Shown here piece by piece: positions 33,200 through 43,463 of a stretch of DNA of 64,000 nucleotides (position 1 is the first letter of the stretch; each line of letters begins with the position of its first letter). The position numbers and the translations under genes were made by a program. The notes below the pieces were generated by a model. It did not search any database, was not told the DNA's origin, and worked only from the letters and a program-made list of their open reading frames with translations. The stretch spans positions 8,805,671-8,869,670 of the forward strand of contig NC_049992.1 of the NCBI RefSeq assembly GCF_000003815.2. Reading direction: 5' to 3'. Origin of the DNA: Branchiostoma floridae (Eukaryota > Chordata > Leptocardii > Amphioxiformes > Branchiostomatidae).

Positions 33200-36100
33200 C
33201 ATAGAACATCCCGGCCCGTGAGCATCACCTTTGTACTGACCATTATTCTACAACTAGTACAAGAGTCCTTATCCCCTGACTATCTGCCATAACGTCAGGC
33301 AGGTGCCAGGTTCTGTACAAGAGGGTAAACAGACGCCAGCTAGATGAAATATTCCATCGCAGATATCGTCAAGGTAGCAGCCTCAAGTAGACTGATAGAG
33401 AAAAAGGGTCAGTTATGGTCAACAACATTGGGGTACCTGCGAACTCCACCGGGAGAGGAGTGGAGTTTACTTAGGGAGTGACGCTGGGGACTTCCTGTTG
33501 CCCTTGGCTCATGTATACGCTTAGTTTGGACATTTGTTCAAGACCTCGTGTGGACCTTAGTGGAGAGAAAGGTAGGTTATGGACAACGACATTGAAGTAC
33601 ATTATGTACATATGATTTGAACTTGATTGGGAGTATAGCGAATGTCTAGAGTGATGTTTGCATTTTATGTTGATGCTAACAAAGTAAGTAAACACACAAT
33701 TTTATTTCATCAGTAAATATAGACATTGTATATAGATATCATTATTTTTGTAGGTCTCAGGCTCGAGTTTTCTTCAAATTCTATTGTTTTACTACAGAAA
33801 GTTAGTGACAGAGTCAAGCAATGACATATTTTATATGGGTACCAGTAACAGTTACTAGTATTACTTTAATCTATGAGAAGGGGTAGGAAAATGTTTATTA
33901 AACTTTAAAGCTTAAGAAAGTAGGTCCTGGACTCTTGGCTTTGAAGTCTTTCTACAGCATGTCATCCCTCAGCATACATGATTGTACTTTCCCCATGACA
34001 CCTCTGTATATGTAGAGAGAGATTCCATTTGTATAGTTGTTTTATACACATAGTATACACACATGTTTAGTCTTAGTCACATAGAAACTATAGGAAGCCA
34101 GTTCTGCAGTCTGTCTGAAGTGGACGCAGATAGAGATAAGGTGTGTTTGCGGTGGCGTGGTCACTTTCTCTGTGGGCACAGTGATAGTGCAGGTGAACGC
34201 TTGGACAACAAACGGCGACAGTTGGTCAAATTTGGACGGAGCACTGGTCTAGTGTGTTTGTTGGCACTTGGTGTGGGTTCATGAAAGTCTGGCAGGAGAA
34301 GACTCTGTTGCTCCAAACCGCCTGTTTTTCGTGTAAGGGACACAAATTCCTGTCTTGTGGGATCTCTCTTCATCGCAGACACAAGGAAGAAACGATTTGC
34401 CACTGGAGTTTGGTAAGTGACACAAGCGTATGGAAGCTTAGACATTTTCTACAGTATGTTCTCGGTTGTGACAGTTTGGGTGAATAGCAGTTTCTTTGTG
34501 TAAATAGGGTGGGAGTCGGTCATTACTTGTATTTTCTTGATAACTAGGTCTTGAGTGAATTTTTGCTCATGCAAAGATTCATTTCTTGACCTTAATTTGT
34601 TGCCCTGTGGTGTAAAAAAGGGACATCTCGCCCAATTTCTTTTCTTGATTTATTTCTTGTTTCCTGTAACGTCTATACATTTCTAATTTATGCCTGGATG
34701 TGTCAGACTCTGTGTTTTTGGCACACATACAAGCCCACATCTGCCGGTGTTGTGGGAACTTGAATTGTAAATGTTGACTGTTATATTAACCTCCTGGGTG
34801 GAGCATTAGAAACCACCCCCTCCAGTTTAACCAAACCACTAAGGTGAAATGACCCCGATAGTTGAAACGTTATCCAATCTATATTCTTGCTGTTGTTTGA
34901 ACTGTTGCCAGCATTTGTGAATGTTGAGGTACTCAGTGTTGGTGTGAGTCTAGTGTGGCAGTCTAGAAATAAAATGAAATAAAAAATAGATTAAATAAAT
35001 CCCTCCAGTGTAACAAAACTACTAGAATGGAATGACCTTATAGTTGTTTCCATATTCCAGTGTTATGTTGTGGTTTGAAGTGTCCCCAGCATGTATGAGT
35101 GTGGGGTGGTGACTCAGTGCTGGTGTGAGGTAGTCAGTCTAGAAATACATGCTAGAAAATTAAAAAAATGATAGATCCCTCCAGTGTAACAAAACTACTA
35201 GAATGGAATGACCTGATACATTTGTAGTTGTATCCATAGTATTCCTGTACGTTGTGGTTTGAAGTGTCCCCAGCATGTATGAGTGTTGGGTGGTGACTCA
35301 ATGCTGGTGTGAGGTAGCCAGTCTAGACTCTACACTGCCTACAGGGCTTCCTGTCAGCCTGACCTGGATGTCTCAATACTGGGGAATCTACCGTAAAATC
35401 ACTAATGGATACATCCGTATGTTTTGTAGTCATTTAAACCACCTTTTTAGCATTACTTTCGAGATTTATCTGTTGACTTGATACTGTCAAGATTAGCATG
35501 TGATCTACATGTAGTTCATGTGAACAGAGCCCCAATTACTACAAACTTAAGATCAATTTTAAAAAGGAAGTGGGTCATGTTGTTAGACAGTTGGAATTGT
35601 TATTTATTTCCAAGACCTACATTTGTAATGTTTGAAATTGTAACCAAAATATTTTTCCTCTTTTCCACTGATTGTAGCATTAATGAGATTAATGTTTTGA
35701 CAATTTTAATGATTTACAAAAAGTTCTTTTTAAAAGTTCTTAATATCTGTAATCCTATATTTTAGGATGTACAGTATGGTCCCAAGTATTAGTAAGACTT
35801 ACAGCTTGAGTAATATTCTCAGTTGTTAGTAAGGGCATGCCTCAGGATGTCGGTTCCTCTGTCTATAGGGTGAGTTTTTACCTTCTATTTTGTAGACTTT
35901 CACTAGACAAATGTATGATATGCCTCATTAGTTGTGTCAACAAATGTATAAGCCATGGGCAACGTTTCCCCACAGACTATAAGTATAAGGTTACAAAATA
36001 GAAACTGTTGTTACTGTATACTGTATAAGCACAAAGCTTGCCTATGTATGTTTTGACCTTGAGTGTAGTGAAGCTTCCTGCATATACTAGCTGGCTGGAG

Positions 36101-36970
36101 AAAGTCTTGAATGTACGTTTATATTTAGATGTCTGTATTCCTTTTTGAGTAGTTACAGATTAAGGTAAGTTTTGTTAAGGTATATAAATCCTTTGTTTGG
36201 TCTCTCACCACCCACTGTGGCTTAACTGTTTATGGTTCAATCCAAAGAAACCTTTGGATATAAACATCCTGCAATCTATTTTAGATACGATCAAGGGATG
36301 TTTCACTATGGTTGTTGATCATGATAGTTATCTATCTTATAATGGCAGTAGTATATCTACATTACAACATAATCAATAAAGCATATACTGTATTGATATG
36401 TACATGTAGCATGTAACATTTCTTAGTTTAAGTTAAGTTTAAGTTTTTACAATGATTATGAAGCATTGATTGACATTACCTTCATTCATTGGGATGATTA
36501 TTAAATCGGGTCAAAATATTCTATTCCCTATGAATCTAAGGTAGATACAAGGAAAGTAGAATACATTGCAAGCATAAAGTTTTGTTTTATTCAAATTTAA
36601 TTGGATCATTTGGATGGAATGTCAGGTTTAAAAGCTCTTCCTTAAAAAAAGTTTGTCTTGTTGGGGTTATTTCTAAAACAATTCAGATTTGTATACAACT
36701 ACTTGTAGGCTTTATCATCATATTGCTGTTTCATTCTACAATACAGTATATTCTCTCCGACAGTAACATGTAACTGTTTTCTTAAGGCTGTGGGGGTGTT
36801 TGTTATGTTAACCCTTCACAAGGTCAGTGATGTTTCAAACTGTGGCTAGCAACAGCTTAACAGCTGTCTGGTTGCCTACCTAAGGTTTAAGCTGTCTCCA
36901 GCTTTTAATTTTTTCCAACCCACTCATCTTTTTACAGTCCATGTTATTGATTCTCGTGGTTAAAAATGTC
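33200..36970 (+). other. LIM-gene intron, fourth part
   Basis: No convincing exon. The only structure noticed is the three-unit tandem repeat at 34817-35335. Confidence 0.5.
34817..35335. repeat. tandem repeat, three units of about 176-184 bp
   Basis: Units start with ccctccagtntaacnaaac at 34817, 35001 and 35177. Units 2 and 3 are very similar (gaagtgtccccagcatgtat shared); unit 1 is more diverged. Confidence 0.85.
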
Positions 36971-36976
36971 ATTTAA

Positions 36977-37344
36977 GGCCACACCAATTTAATTTCTTGG
37001 TTCACGGATTTTTTCATAAAAAATATGGAGCGAGAGGGCGAAATAAAAATAAAAATAAAAATTGTAAAATGGTTGGGGTAAAGGTAAGGGCTAATCCAAA
37101 ACATAAAGACTAAAAAGTTTTCAGATTGAAAAAAGTACAAAAACACTATTACTGTACAGTAACAGCACCTGTTCATTGAAAATTACAATAGTAGTGTTAG
37201 TTTTTATGTTTGCTACACCAGAAAGTTGGTGAATGGTTTCATTAATGGTGAAAATTTGCTGAGTGTTAATTTTTATTTTTATTTTTTTTTCCAAAAAATA
37301 GGAGCGAGCGAATCCGTGAACCAAGAAATTAAATTGGTGTGGCC
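36977..37344. mobile_element. PIF/Harbinger-like MITE, copy 1 (368 bp)
   Basis: Terminal inverted repeats of about 34 bp: GGCCACACCAATTTAATTTC on the left and its complement on the right. 3-bp target duplication TAA (36974-36976, 37345-37347). The 3-bp duplication and GGCC ends fit PIF/Harbinger (Tourist-type) MITEs. Confidence 0.75.
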
Positions 37345-37386
37345 TAAGCTTACAAAAATACTTTTAGAATACTTTTCATGTCATGA

Positions 37387-37748
37387 GACCACACCAATTT
37401 AATTTCTTGGTTCACGGATTTTTTCATAAGAAATATGGAGCGAGAGGGCAAAATGAAAATAAAAGTAAAAATTGTAAAATGGTTGGGGTAAAGGTAAGGG
37501 CTAATCCAAAACATAAAGAGTAAAAGCTTGAAAAAAGTACAAAAACACTATTACTGTACAGTAACAGCACCTGTTCATTGAAAATTACAAAAGTAGTGTC
37601 AGTTTTTATGTTTGCTACACCAGAAAGTTGGTGAATGGTTTCATTAATGGTAAAAATTTGCTGAGTGGTAATTTTTATTTTTTTATTTTTTTTTCAAAAA
37701 AATAGGAGCGAGCGAATCCGTGAACCAAGAAATTAAATTGTTGTGGCC
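37387..37748. mobile_element. PIF/Harbinger-like MITE, copy 2 (362 bp)
   Basis: Nearly identical to copy 1, in the same orientation, 40 bp downstream, with its own 3-bp duplication TGA (37384-37386, 37749-37751). Different duplications argue for two insertions and against a single tandem duplication. Confidence 0.75.
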
Positions 37749-38171
37749 TGAGGTTTAGATTTTATTGTTGATGACACTTTTATCTGTCCCAACAAGTCTG
37801 AAAAGCCCGCTAACATTCAATTGAGCCTGTTTCTACATGTCCACGTGCACACTGGAAGGTAGATTGTATTACATAATTAGCATATTCTTGCCTGATGGCA
37901 CAAACAAATCCATACTGTCCCTTCATGCGTCCAACCTAAAATCCGCTTTCTGTCCAAGGATGGAGGGCTTGGTCCTGGAGACAGCACAGGTCTTAAATTG
38001 TTTCTGAGGGTTGTCAACTCAGCTCATTAGTGTACCTTTCAATTTACAGACTGGAAGTATCAGTATGTCGCTTCACTGACAAGAAGTATAGCCAAAGTGC
38101 TAAATTTTCATTGATAAAAGTAATAAGATCTCCGTCAAGTATGAAGTAGTGAAACATTGTTGAGTGTAATA

Positions 38172-38330
38172 TACTGTAAATGAAGAATTTTAACCCACCG
38201 CGAACATTTTTCCATAGTAGTAAGAGACTAGAGCATTGTGCTACCGCGAACTTAAAACCACCGCAAAAAGTCCTTTTTTTCCCGCTACCACAAAATTAAG
38301 TCCCTGCGAACTTAAATGCATTTACAGTAA
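38172..38330. mobile_element. MITE with TACTGTAAATG ends, copy 1
   Basis: Left end tactgtaaatgaag, right end catttacagta. The interior has repeated ccgcgaactta / ccaccgcaaaaag motifs. A second, truncated copy in opposite orientation lies at 44581-44690. Confidence 0.7.
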
Positions 38331-38400
38331 CCAGCTGCTGTGTGCCTGCGAAGCTGGTGTGTTACAGATACAGATGCAGATACAGAACTTGGCGAGAGCT
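38329..38400. repeat. dispersed repeat ccagctgctg...tgcgaagctg, copy 2
   Basis: Matches 28811-28890, followed by a short CAGATA run. It abuts the MITE at 38172-38330. Confidence 0.5.
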
Positions 38401-39008
38401 TTTTGTAACGTCATAGTTGAATATGAAAGAGCCCGTTAACACTGTTGCACTAGTGTTGGTCTTGGTGTGTCAGAACATGATAAAATATCAGATAGGCATC
38501 AGTGTGGTTTAGGCACACCACAATAGTCTTTTTCTTGGTCAAGAAAGGAAGGAATGAACAAACAAATCATTAAAAGAACCGGTGGAGTGAGTAATTAGGA
38601 TTTCACTGACCTTTAGGTTGAGATTCTATATCTTTGGTGGCAAGAAGAAAATCACCAGTGTTGGACTGAAACCAAGATTTTGCAAATGGAAGGGAGTAGT
38701 GCTCTAAAATACTGTGTGTCTTTCACAAATTTTGGATGGATCCAAGCAGGGATTGGGGTAAATATTTTGTGCTTTATACCTATCAAATTTACTTTCGAAC
38801 CTCGCATTGGTTGATTTTCCATTCTATACTAAATTTGGTGGAATTATTCTATTTTCACCAAAAATTTAGAGGGTAAGTCCCTATCGTTTAATTCAGTGTT
38901 GGAAGGAAAGTTTAGCAATTTTTCTATATTGGTGGAATTATGTTGATCCACAAGTCAGTTGTACGGATAAGTACACTGTCTCTGATGTGATTGTGATATT
39001 TTTAAAGT

Positions 39009-39221
39009 TACACTAGTTCACCTTTAACTGCGGGGTAACCTTTATCCGTTGTATATGAAATTGGAGTATTCAGGGATATCAAGTCGACAGACAGCTGTTT
39101 CTGACTAGAATGCTATGAAAATATTGTAATTTGAATGTCCGTCCTCCAGATGTCCCAAAATACCTCGTTTTTAAAAACAACGGATATAGGTTACCATGTG
39201 GATAAAGGTAAACTGCCGTTA
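39009..39221. mobile_element. palindromic foldback MITE, copy 4
   Basis: Begins tacactagttcaccttta and ends ggtaaactgccgtta; arms are more diverged than in copy 3 but share attcagggatatcaagtcga. Confidence 0.8.
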
Positions 39222-39747
39222 TTGATTTGATCTTGCCATATCGCACAACACTAGGACAGACTAATTATCACCCTGCCAAGTTCAAGTGTGCCAGAAATGG
39301 AAGCAGAAAAAAGAGGTTTCACACAACAGTAAACTTACCCTCAGTGCATGACTTCCACCTTCTGTAAAGACACACAGGTAGACAACGCCACCTATCACAA
39401 TGCATATGAATAGCAGTCATTTTGTCCAGTGATAGTGATACACACATGTAGCTTGATTCTATGAAAACATTAACAACAAAACAATGAATATTTTGAAAGG
39501 AGGCAACACAAAATTCTTGCAGATACTAGGACTTTTAATCTAAAACAATTATCTTTTGCTATGTAAACTTCAGGTATGATGAACTAGGGAATGATCTCAG
39601 GTATAAGTTAAACCTGAAGAAAAAGCACGAGATACTTTGTTAAGTTATGTACCTGGTTTGCATTGCTGTGACTTTGTGCTTTCAAAATATGAGAATAATA
39701 GTCCGGACATCATTTCAGCACCAAGGAGAAAACCAACTGGAATATTG

Positions 39748-40162
39748 TAACACTAGTTCACCTTTATCCGTAGGGGAACCTATATCTGTTCCTTTTAAAA
39801 ACAATATATTTAGGGATATTAAGTCGACAAATGGTGGTTTCAAACTGCAACATTTTGAAAAAAGTACAATTTGAAACTACCGTCCATTTTTTAATTTTTT
39901 TAAAATTCTGTTTTCTTTAGCCAGGGTTACCCAACTCAGTGTAAGTAAGTCACTGCTTTACAGTGGGGCCCTGGATTACACAAAGTACATGTCATATCAA
40001 CAATACATAACATACAAAATAATATGCACAAAAGACCGTTATCCATAATCATTCCGGTCGTGAGGTCAGAGGTCAGCTCTCAGTTTCATCAACTTGATAT
40101 CCCTGGATACCATGTTTAGCAGCACAACGGATATGGGTTACCCCACGGATAAAGGTGAACTA
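39748..40162. mobile_element. palindromic foldback MITE, copy 5, with internal insertion
   Basis: Both termini present (taacactagttcaccttta ... gataaaggtgaactaa), but about 200 bp of unrelated sequence (about 39889-40088, containing agccagggttacccaactca) replaces part of the right arm. A nested insertion or gene-conversion event. Confidence 0.75.
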
Positions 40163-40433
40163 ATATGAAAATGGTAAAAGTTTGTGTGAATTTCATATTG
40201 CATTAAACAGAAAATGGATGTTTGCAATGGTTTTAAGCTTACGGTCTAAATCATGGGTTAGGTAGAAGTTAGAACAAAAATGTTCATGTTGGTTAAGTGG
40301 TAAATGGGTCACCGCAAAAACCACAAACACAAAACCTCTGCATACATTTCCTCTTTTAAAGTGCATCCTGTAGTCACACATGTTGTGTGAGGAAATTTTT
40401 TAACTAAATGTAAGTCATCAACGATAGTTTGCT

Positions 40434-40641
40434 TAACACTAGTTCACCTTTATCCGCAGGGTTATATTCGTTGTGTTTACCCACACGGTATAAGGGATAT
40501 CAAGTCAATGGACATTGGTTTCAAATTGTAATATGTTCAAACTATTGTACAGTAGTTTGAAACTATCGTCCGTCGACTTGATATATGTTTTTTTTAAGCA
40601 ACGGATATAGGTTACCCTGCGGATATAGGTGAACTAGCGTC
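40434..40641. mobile_element. palindromic foldback MITE, copy 6
   Basis: taacactagttcaccttta to ggtgaactagcgtca; 208 bp. It ends only 51 bp before the LIM microexon at 40693, so it sits in the 3' splice-site region of the 17-kb intron. Confidence 0.85.
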
Positions 40642-40692
40642 ACAGAAATGCAGCCCATTTCTACAACGGTGTTAATTTTTTGTTTACCACAG

Positions 40693-40725
40693 GTGTGATG
40701 CCCCGCTGACCCTACGAACATACAG
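40693..40725 (+). CDS. LIM-domain continuation microexon (33 nt)
   Basis: Acceptor ttgtttaccacag, donor gtaaga; phase 2 on both sides. Joined to 23503 it reads CFKC-RR-CDAPLTLRTY-R, giving C-x2-C-x2-C across the junction exactly as LIM domains require, followed by the L-x-L-x-x-Y pattern seen in EPLIN/LIMD2-type LIM fingers. The final Y-C-x2-H/D part must come from a later exon, which I did not find in this window. The exact LIM spacing after splicing is the main evidence; the exon itself is too short to judge alone. Confidence 0.7.
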
Positions 40726-40778
40726 GTAAGAGTCTAAGTTTTTCTCTTTCCTTTTCTCAGGCTTTAAGCTAGAATTTC

Positions 40779-40977
40779 ATTATTATAATAGGAGGTTAAA
40801 ATTTCTTGGTGAGTTGCAGCAAGTGACATAGGCGCGAGTATCGTAGGGGGTCTGGAGGCATCCACCTTCCATGTTGCTGAGTTTTGGAGAATTTTAAGTT
40901 AAAATGGTGCATTCTGGGGTATCCTGAGGAGCAAAATTCTCTGTCAGAGAGAACACAGTTGAAGACTGTGACCACAA
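40779..40977. repeat. dispersed repeat, copy 2
   Basis: Same family as 3302-3489 (ttcttggtgagttgcag, aggcatccaccttccatg, gttaaaatggtg). It begins about 55 bp after the LIM microexon donor. Confidence 0.75.
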
Positions 40978-41111
40978 GTGACATTTTAGCATCCCTGGTC
41001 AATCAGAAGTTTATGCTTGTCAGAGGATTTGCTCCCTAGTGTAAGTTAGTGCATCCAATTTCTTATTATTTTCAGAACTGCGAGCCCAAATGATGCCTGG
41101 ACGCATGCGTG

Positions 41112-41620
41112 GCTAAGAATAGTGCTGATAACATACTTTACAGGCAGATGCTTCTAGATCTTTCCAAACGTCGTTGCTGAAGATATTTTCAGAAAACCGA
41201 ATATAGCAATCTGTTAGTCATACATGTAGTAGGCAATTTCAGCTCTTGATTTGATTCTAATTTTTCTCTTTCCTTTACTTGCTAAGATTAGTGCTGATAA
41301 CATACTTCACATACAGATGCATCTAGATCTTTATAATCGTTGCCCCTGAACATCTTTTGAGAAAACTGAATATTGTACTGTTATTCATACTTGTAGAAGG
41401 CAATTTCAGCCCTCAATCAATGTCTTGATTTAAATCTATTTTTTTATCTTTCCTTTTCTTGCCAAGATTAGTTTTCAGAACATACTTCACAAGTAGATGC
41501 ATCAGATATATAAATCTTTCCAATCGTTGTCGCTGAACTTCTTTTGAGAAAACTACTTGTAGCAGTTTCAATTAGTAGGCAATTTCAGCCCTTAATCAAT
41601 ATCTTAATTAGAAACTCTTG
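41112..41620. repeat. tandem repeat, three units of about 169-180 bp
   Basis: Units start gctaagaatagtgctgataa (41112), gctaagattagtgctgataa (41281) and gccaagattagttttcagaa (41461). Each contains gaaaact and aggcaatttcag. Confidence 0.85.
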
Positions 41621-42111
41621 AACAACACATGCAGCACATGTGAATTTGAAGAACGTACTGAAATGTTTCTTGAGTGTAATTACAGAGATTGTTAACTAGG
41701 CTTAATGATGTGCGGTTAATGCTCATTCCTTGCCTGCATGTGACAGTAGCTCTTCATTGCTGTGCCCGTGACTACCTACATTGATTTACTCAGTGAAGCG
41801 CTGGCAGCATGTTATTATGTGCTCATGCCACAAACGAGTGAGCTGTTATTTTGCTATGTGATTGCAGTGTTTAACCTAAAATTACAGTGCAAGTATAGAT
41901 TATCTCAATTAACCCTAATAACGGCCTCAGTGCTTAAAATCTCTACAAATTTCTTCAGTCTTTTTAGTTTATTCAAGGAGCTTTTATCAGGCTCCTTGGT
42001 TTATTTGAACCTTTTATTTATTCATGAGAATCTCAAATCAGCCTGGAGATGTAGAGAAATACGTCTTTGATAGTTTTTGCCTTGTTATCATTTTGTACAT
42101 GAAATCATGAC

Positions 42112-42330
42112 ACAGTGATCTGCAAGGCAAATTGCGTATTAAGCTCTGTTGGAAGAACATTGACTTATATAGTCACAGAAGCTTCCTTACTGCTGCCTAT
42201 TGTCTACATGCACGTGAGCTGCTGTCAGGGTGATGTTGTGACCTCAGCTGAGCTTCTTTTCCTGTTGTTCATCTCACATCTGCAGGCTACGAAACATGTT
42301 TTGGTTTACTGATTTCTAGGGCCTTACAAC
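42112..42330. repeat. direct duplication, copy A
   Basis: About 220 bp repeated at 43184-43408 with high identity (shared: gcttccttactgctgcctat, gggtgatgttgtgacctc). The copies flank the inverted-repeat element at 42345-43146. Confidence 0.85.
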
Positions 42331-42344
42331 AAGGCTTATTTACC

Positions 42345-43146
42345 TCCATGAAATGTCAGGAAGAAGTGACATATTAATAAAGTTTGGGCTCCCTAGTGGC
42401 TAGTTTTGGGATAGCAGGAGCATTTTTGTCAAAATTTTCTGAAGAGGATAACTCTAGAAGGGAACACCGGATTTTCATGATTTTTGCTATGTAGGTACCT
42501 TAGACCTGTTGTACATTCAAGATAAAATACTAATCATGCAAAATAGGGTTACATTTGCATAATTAATGAGAATATTCTATCATAGCTGTTTTTTTCTATG
42601 TATCTCTTGTCTCGGACGTGATATGGTCTTGACATTTGGGTGGTAGATAGCGTTCAGTGTCATGATAAAGTGGGGCAGGTTTTAGTCCCCTAACATTTAA
42701 TTTCGGAACTGCAGGGCCGTTTTGGCAAGACATTAAAAAAAGGATAACTGTAGAAAGGATTGACGGATTGGCAGCATATTAGGCATGCAGGTACTTTGGG
42801 CAAAGATGTTCATAATGATATGCATGTTATGCAAGTGAGGACTTTATTTGCATAATTAATGAGGATATTGTATAATTCCAATGTTTTCAATAACTGGACT
42901 TTAATAAATGTAACACATGTTAATTATGATAGGTGGAATGTAAGCAGATACCAAATATGGTAATGAGGAACTTATTTGCATGATTTATGTAAAAATTGCA
43001 AACCAATTTATGACTAATGATGGGAATTTTATTATTGTGACATGTGTATGTTAGTCAATGATGAACAACAACATGCATAAATTATGTTAATGTGTTAATC
43101 AATTGCATGAAATTCACAAAAGCTCTAAATATTTCATGGAGGTATG
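42345..43146. mobile_element. inverted-repeat element with two internal repeats of about 310 bp
   Basis: Ends acctccatgaaat and atttcatggaggt (13-bp perfect inverted repeats). The interior repeats a segment with ggataactntagaa and tttgcataattaatgag twice (about 42430-42590 and 42740-42890). No coding capacity; superfamily not assigned. Confidence 0.65.
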
Positions 43147-43183
43147 AGGTCGCCGAACTCTAGTGTTGTACATGAAATCACGA

Positions 43184-43408
43184 CTCGATGATCTGCAAGG
43201 CAAATTGCCTAAGCTTCGTTGGAAGAACATTTACTTATATAGTCATAGGAGCTTCCTTACTGCTGCCTATTGTCTACATGCACGTGAGCTGCTGTCAGGG
43301 TGATGTTGTGACCTCTGCTGAGCTTCTTTTCCTGTTGTTCATCTCACCTCTGCAAGCTAGGAAACGTGTTTTGGTTTACTGATTTCTAGGGCCGTACAAC
43401 AAGGCTTT
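43184..43408. repeat. direct duplication, copy B
   Basis: Partner of 42112-42330, offset about 1073 bp. Confidence 0.85.
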
Positions 43409-43409
43409 T

Positions 43410-43463
43410 TAAAATAAATTTAAGACTTAGGCTTCCCTGCGGATAAAGGTGAACTAGTGTTAC
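43410..43463. mobile_element. foldback MITE, truncated copy 7
   Basis: Only the right terminus remains (cctgcggataaaggtgaact then agtgttac). It is joined directly to the end of the duplicated segment. Confidence 0.6.

Larger units (their letters stand above)
37752..39008 (+). other. LIM-gene intron, fifth part
   Basis: Holds the MITE at 38172-38330 and the dispersed repeat copy at 38329-38400. No exon seen. Confidence 0.5.

Noticed and set aside
32929-33243. Open frames across the N gap
   Set aside because: They exist only because N codons are not stops.
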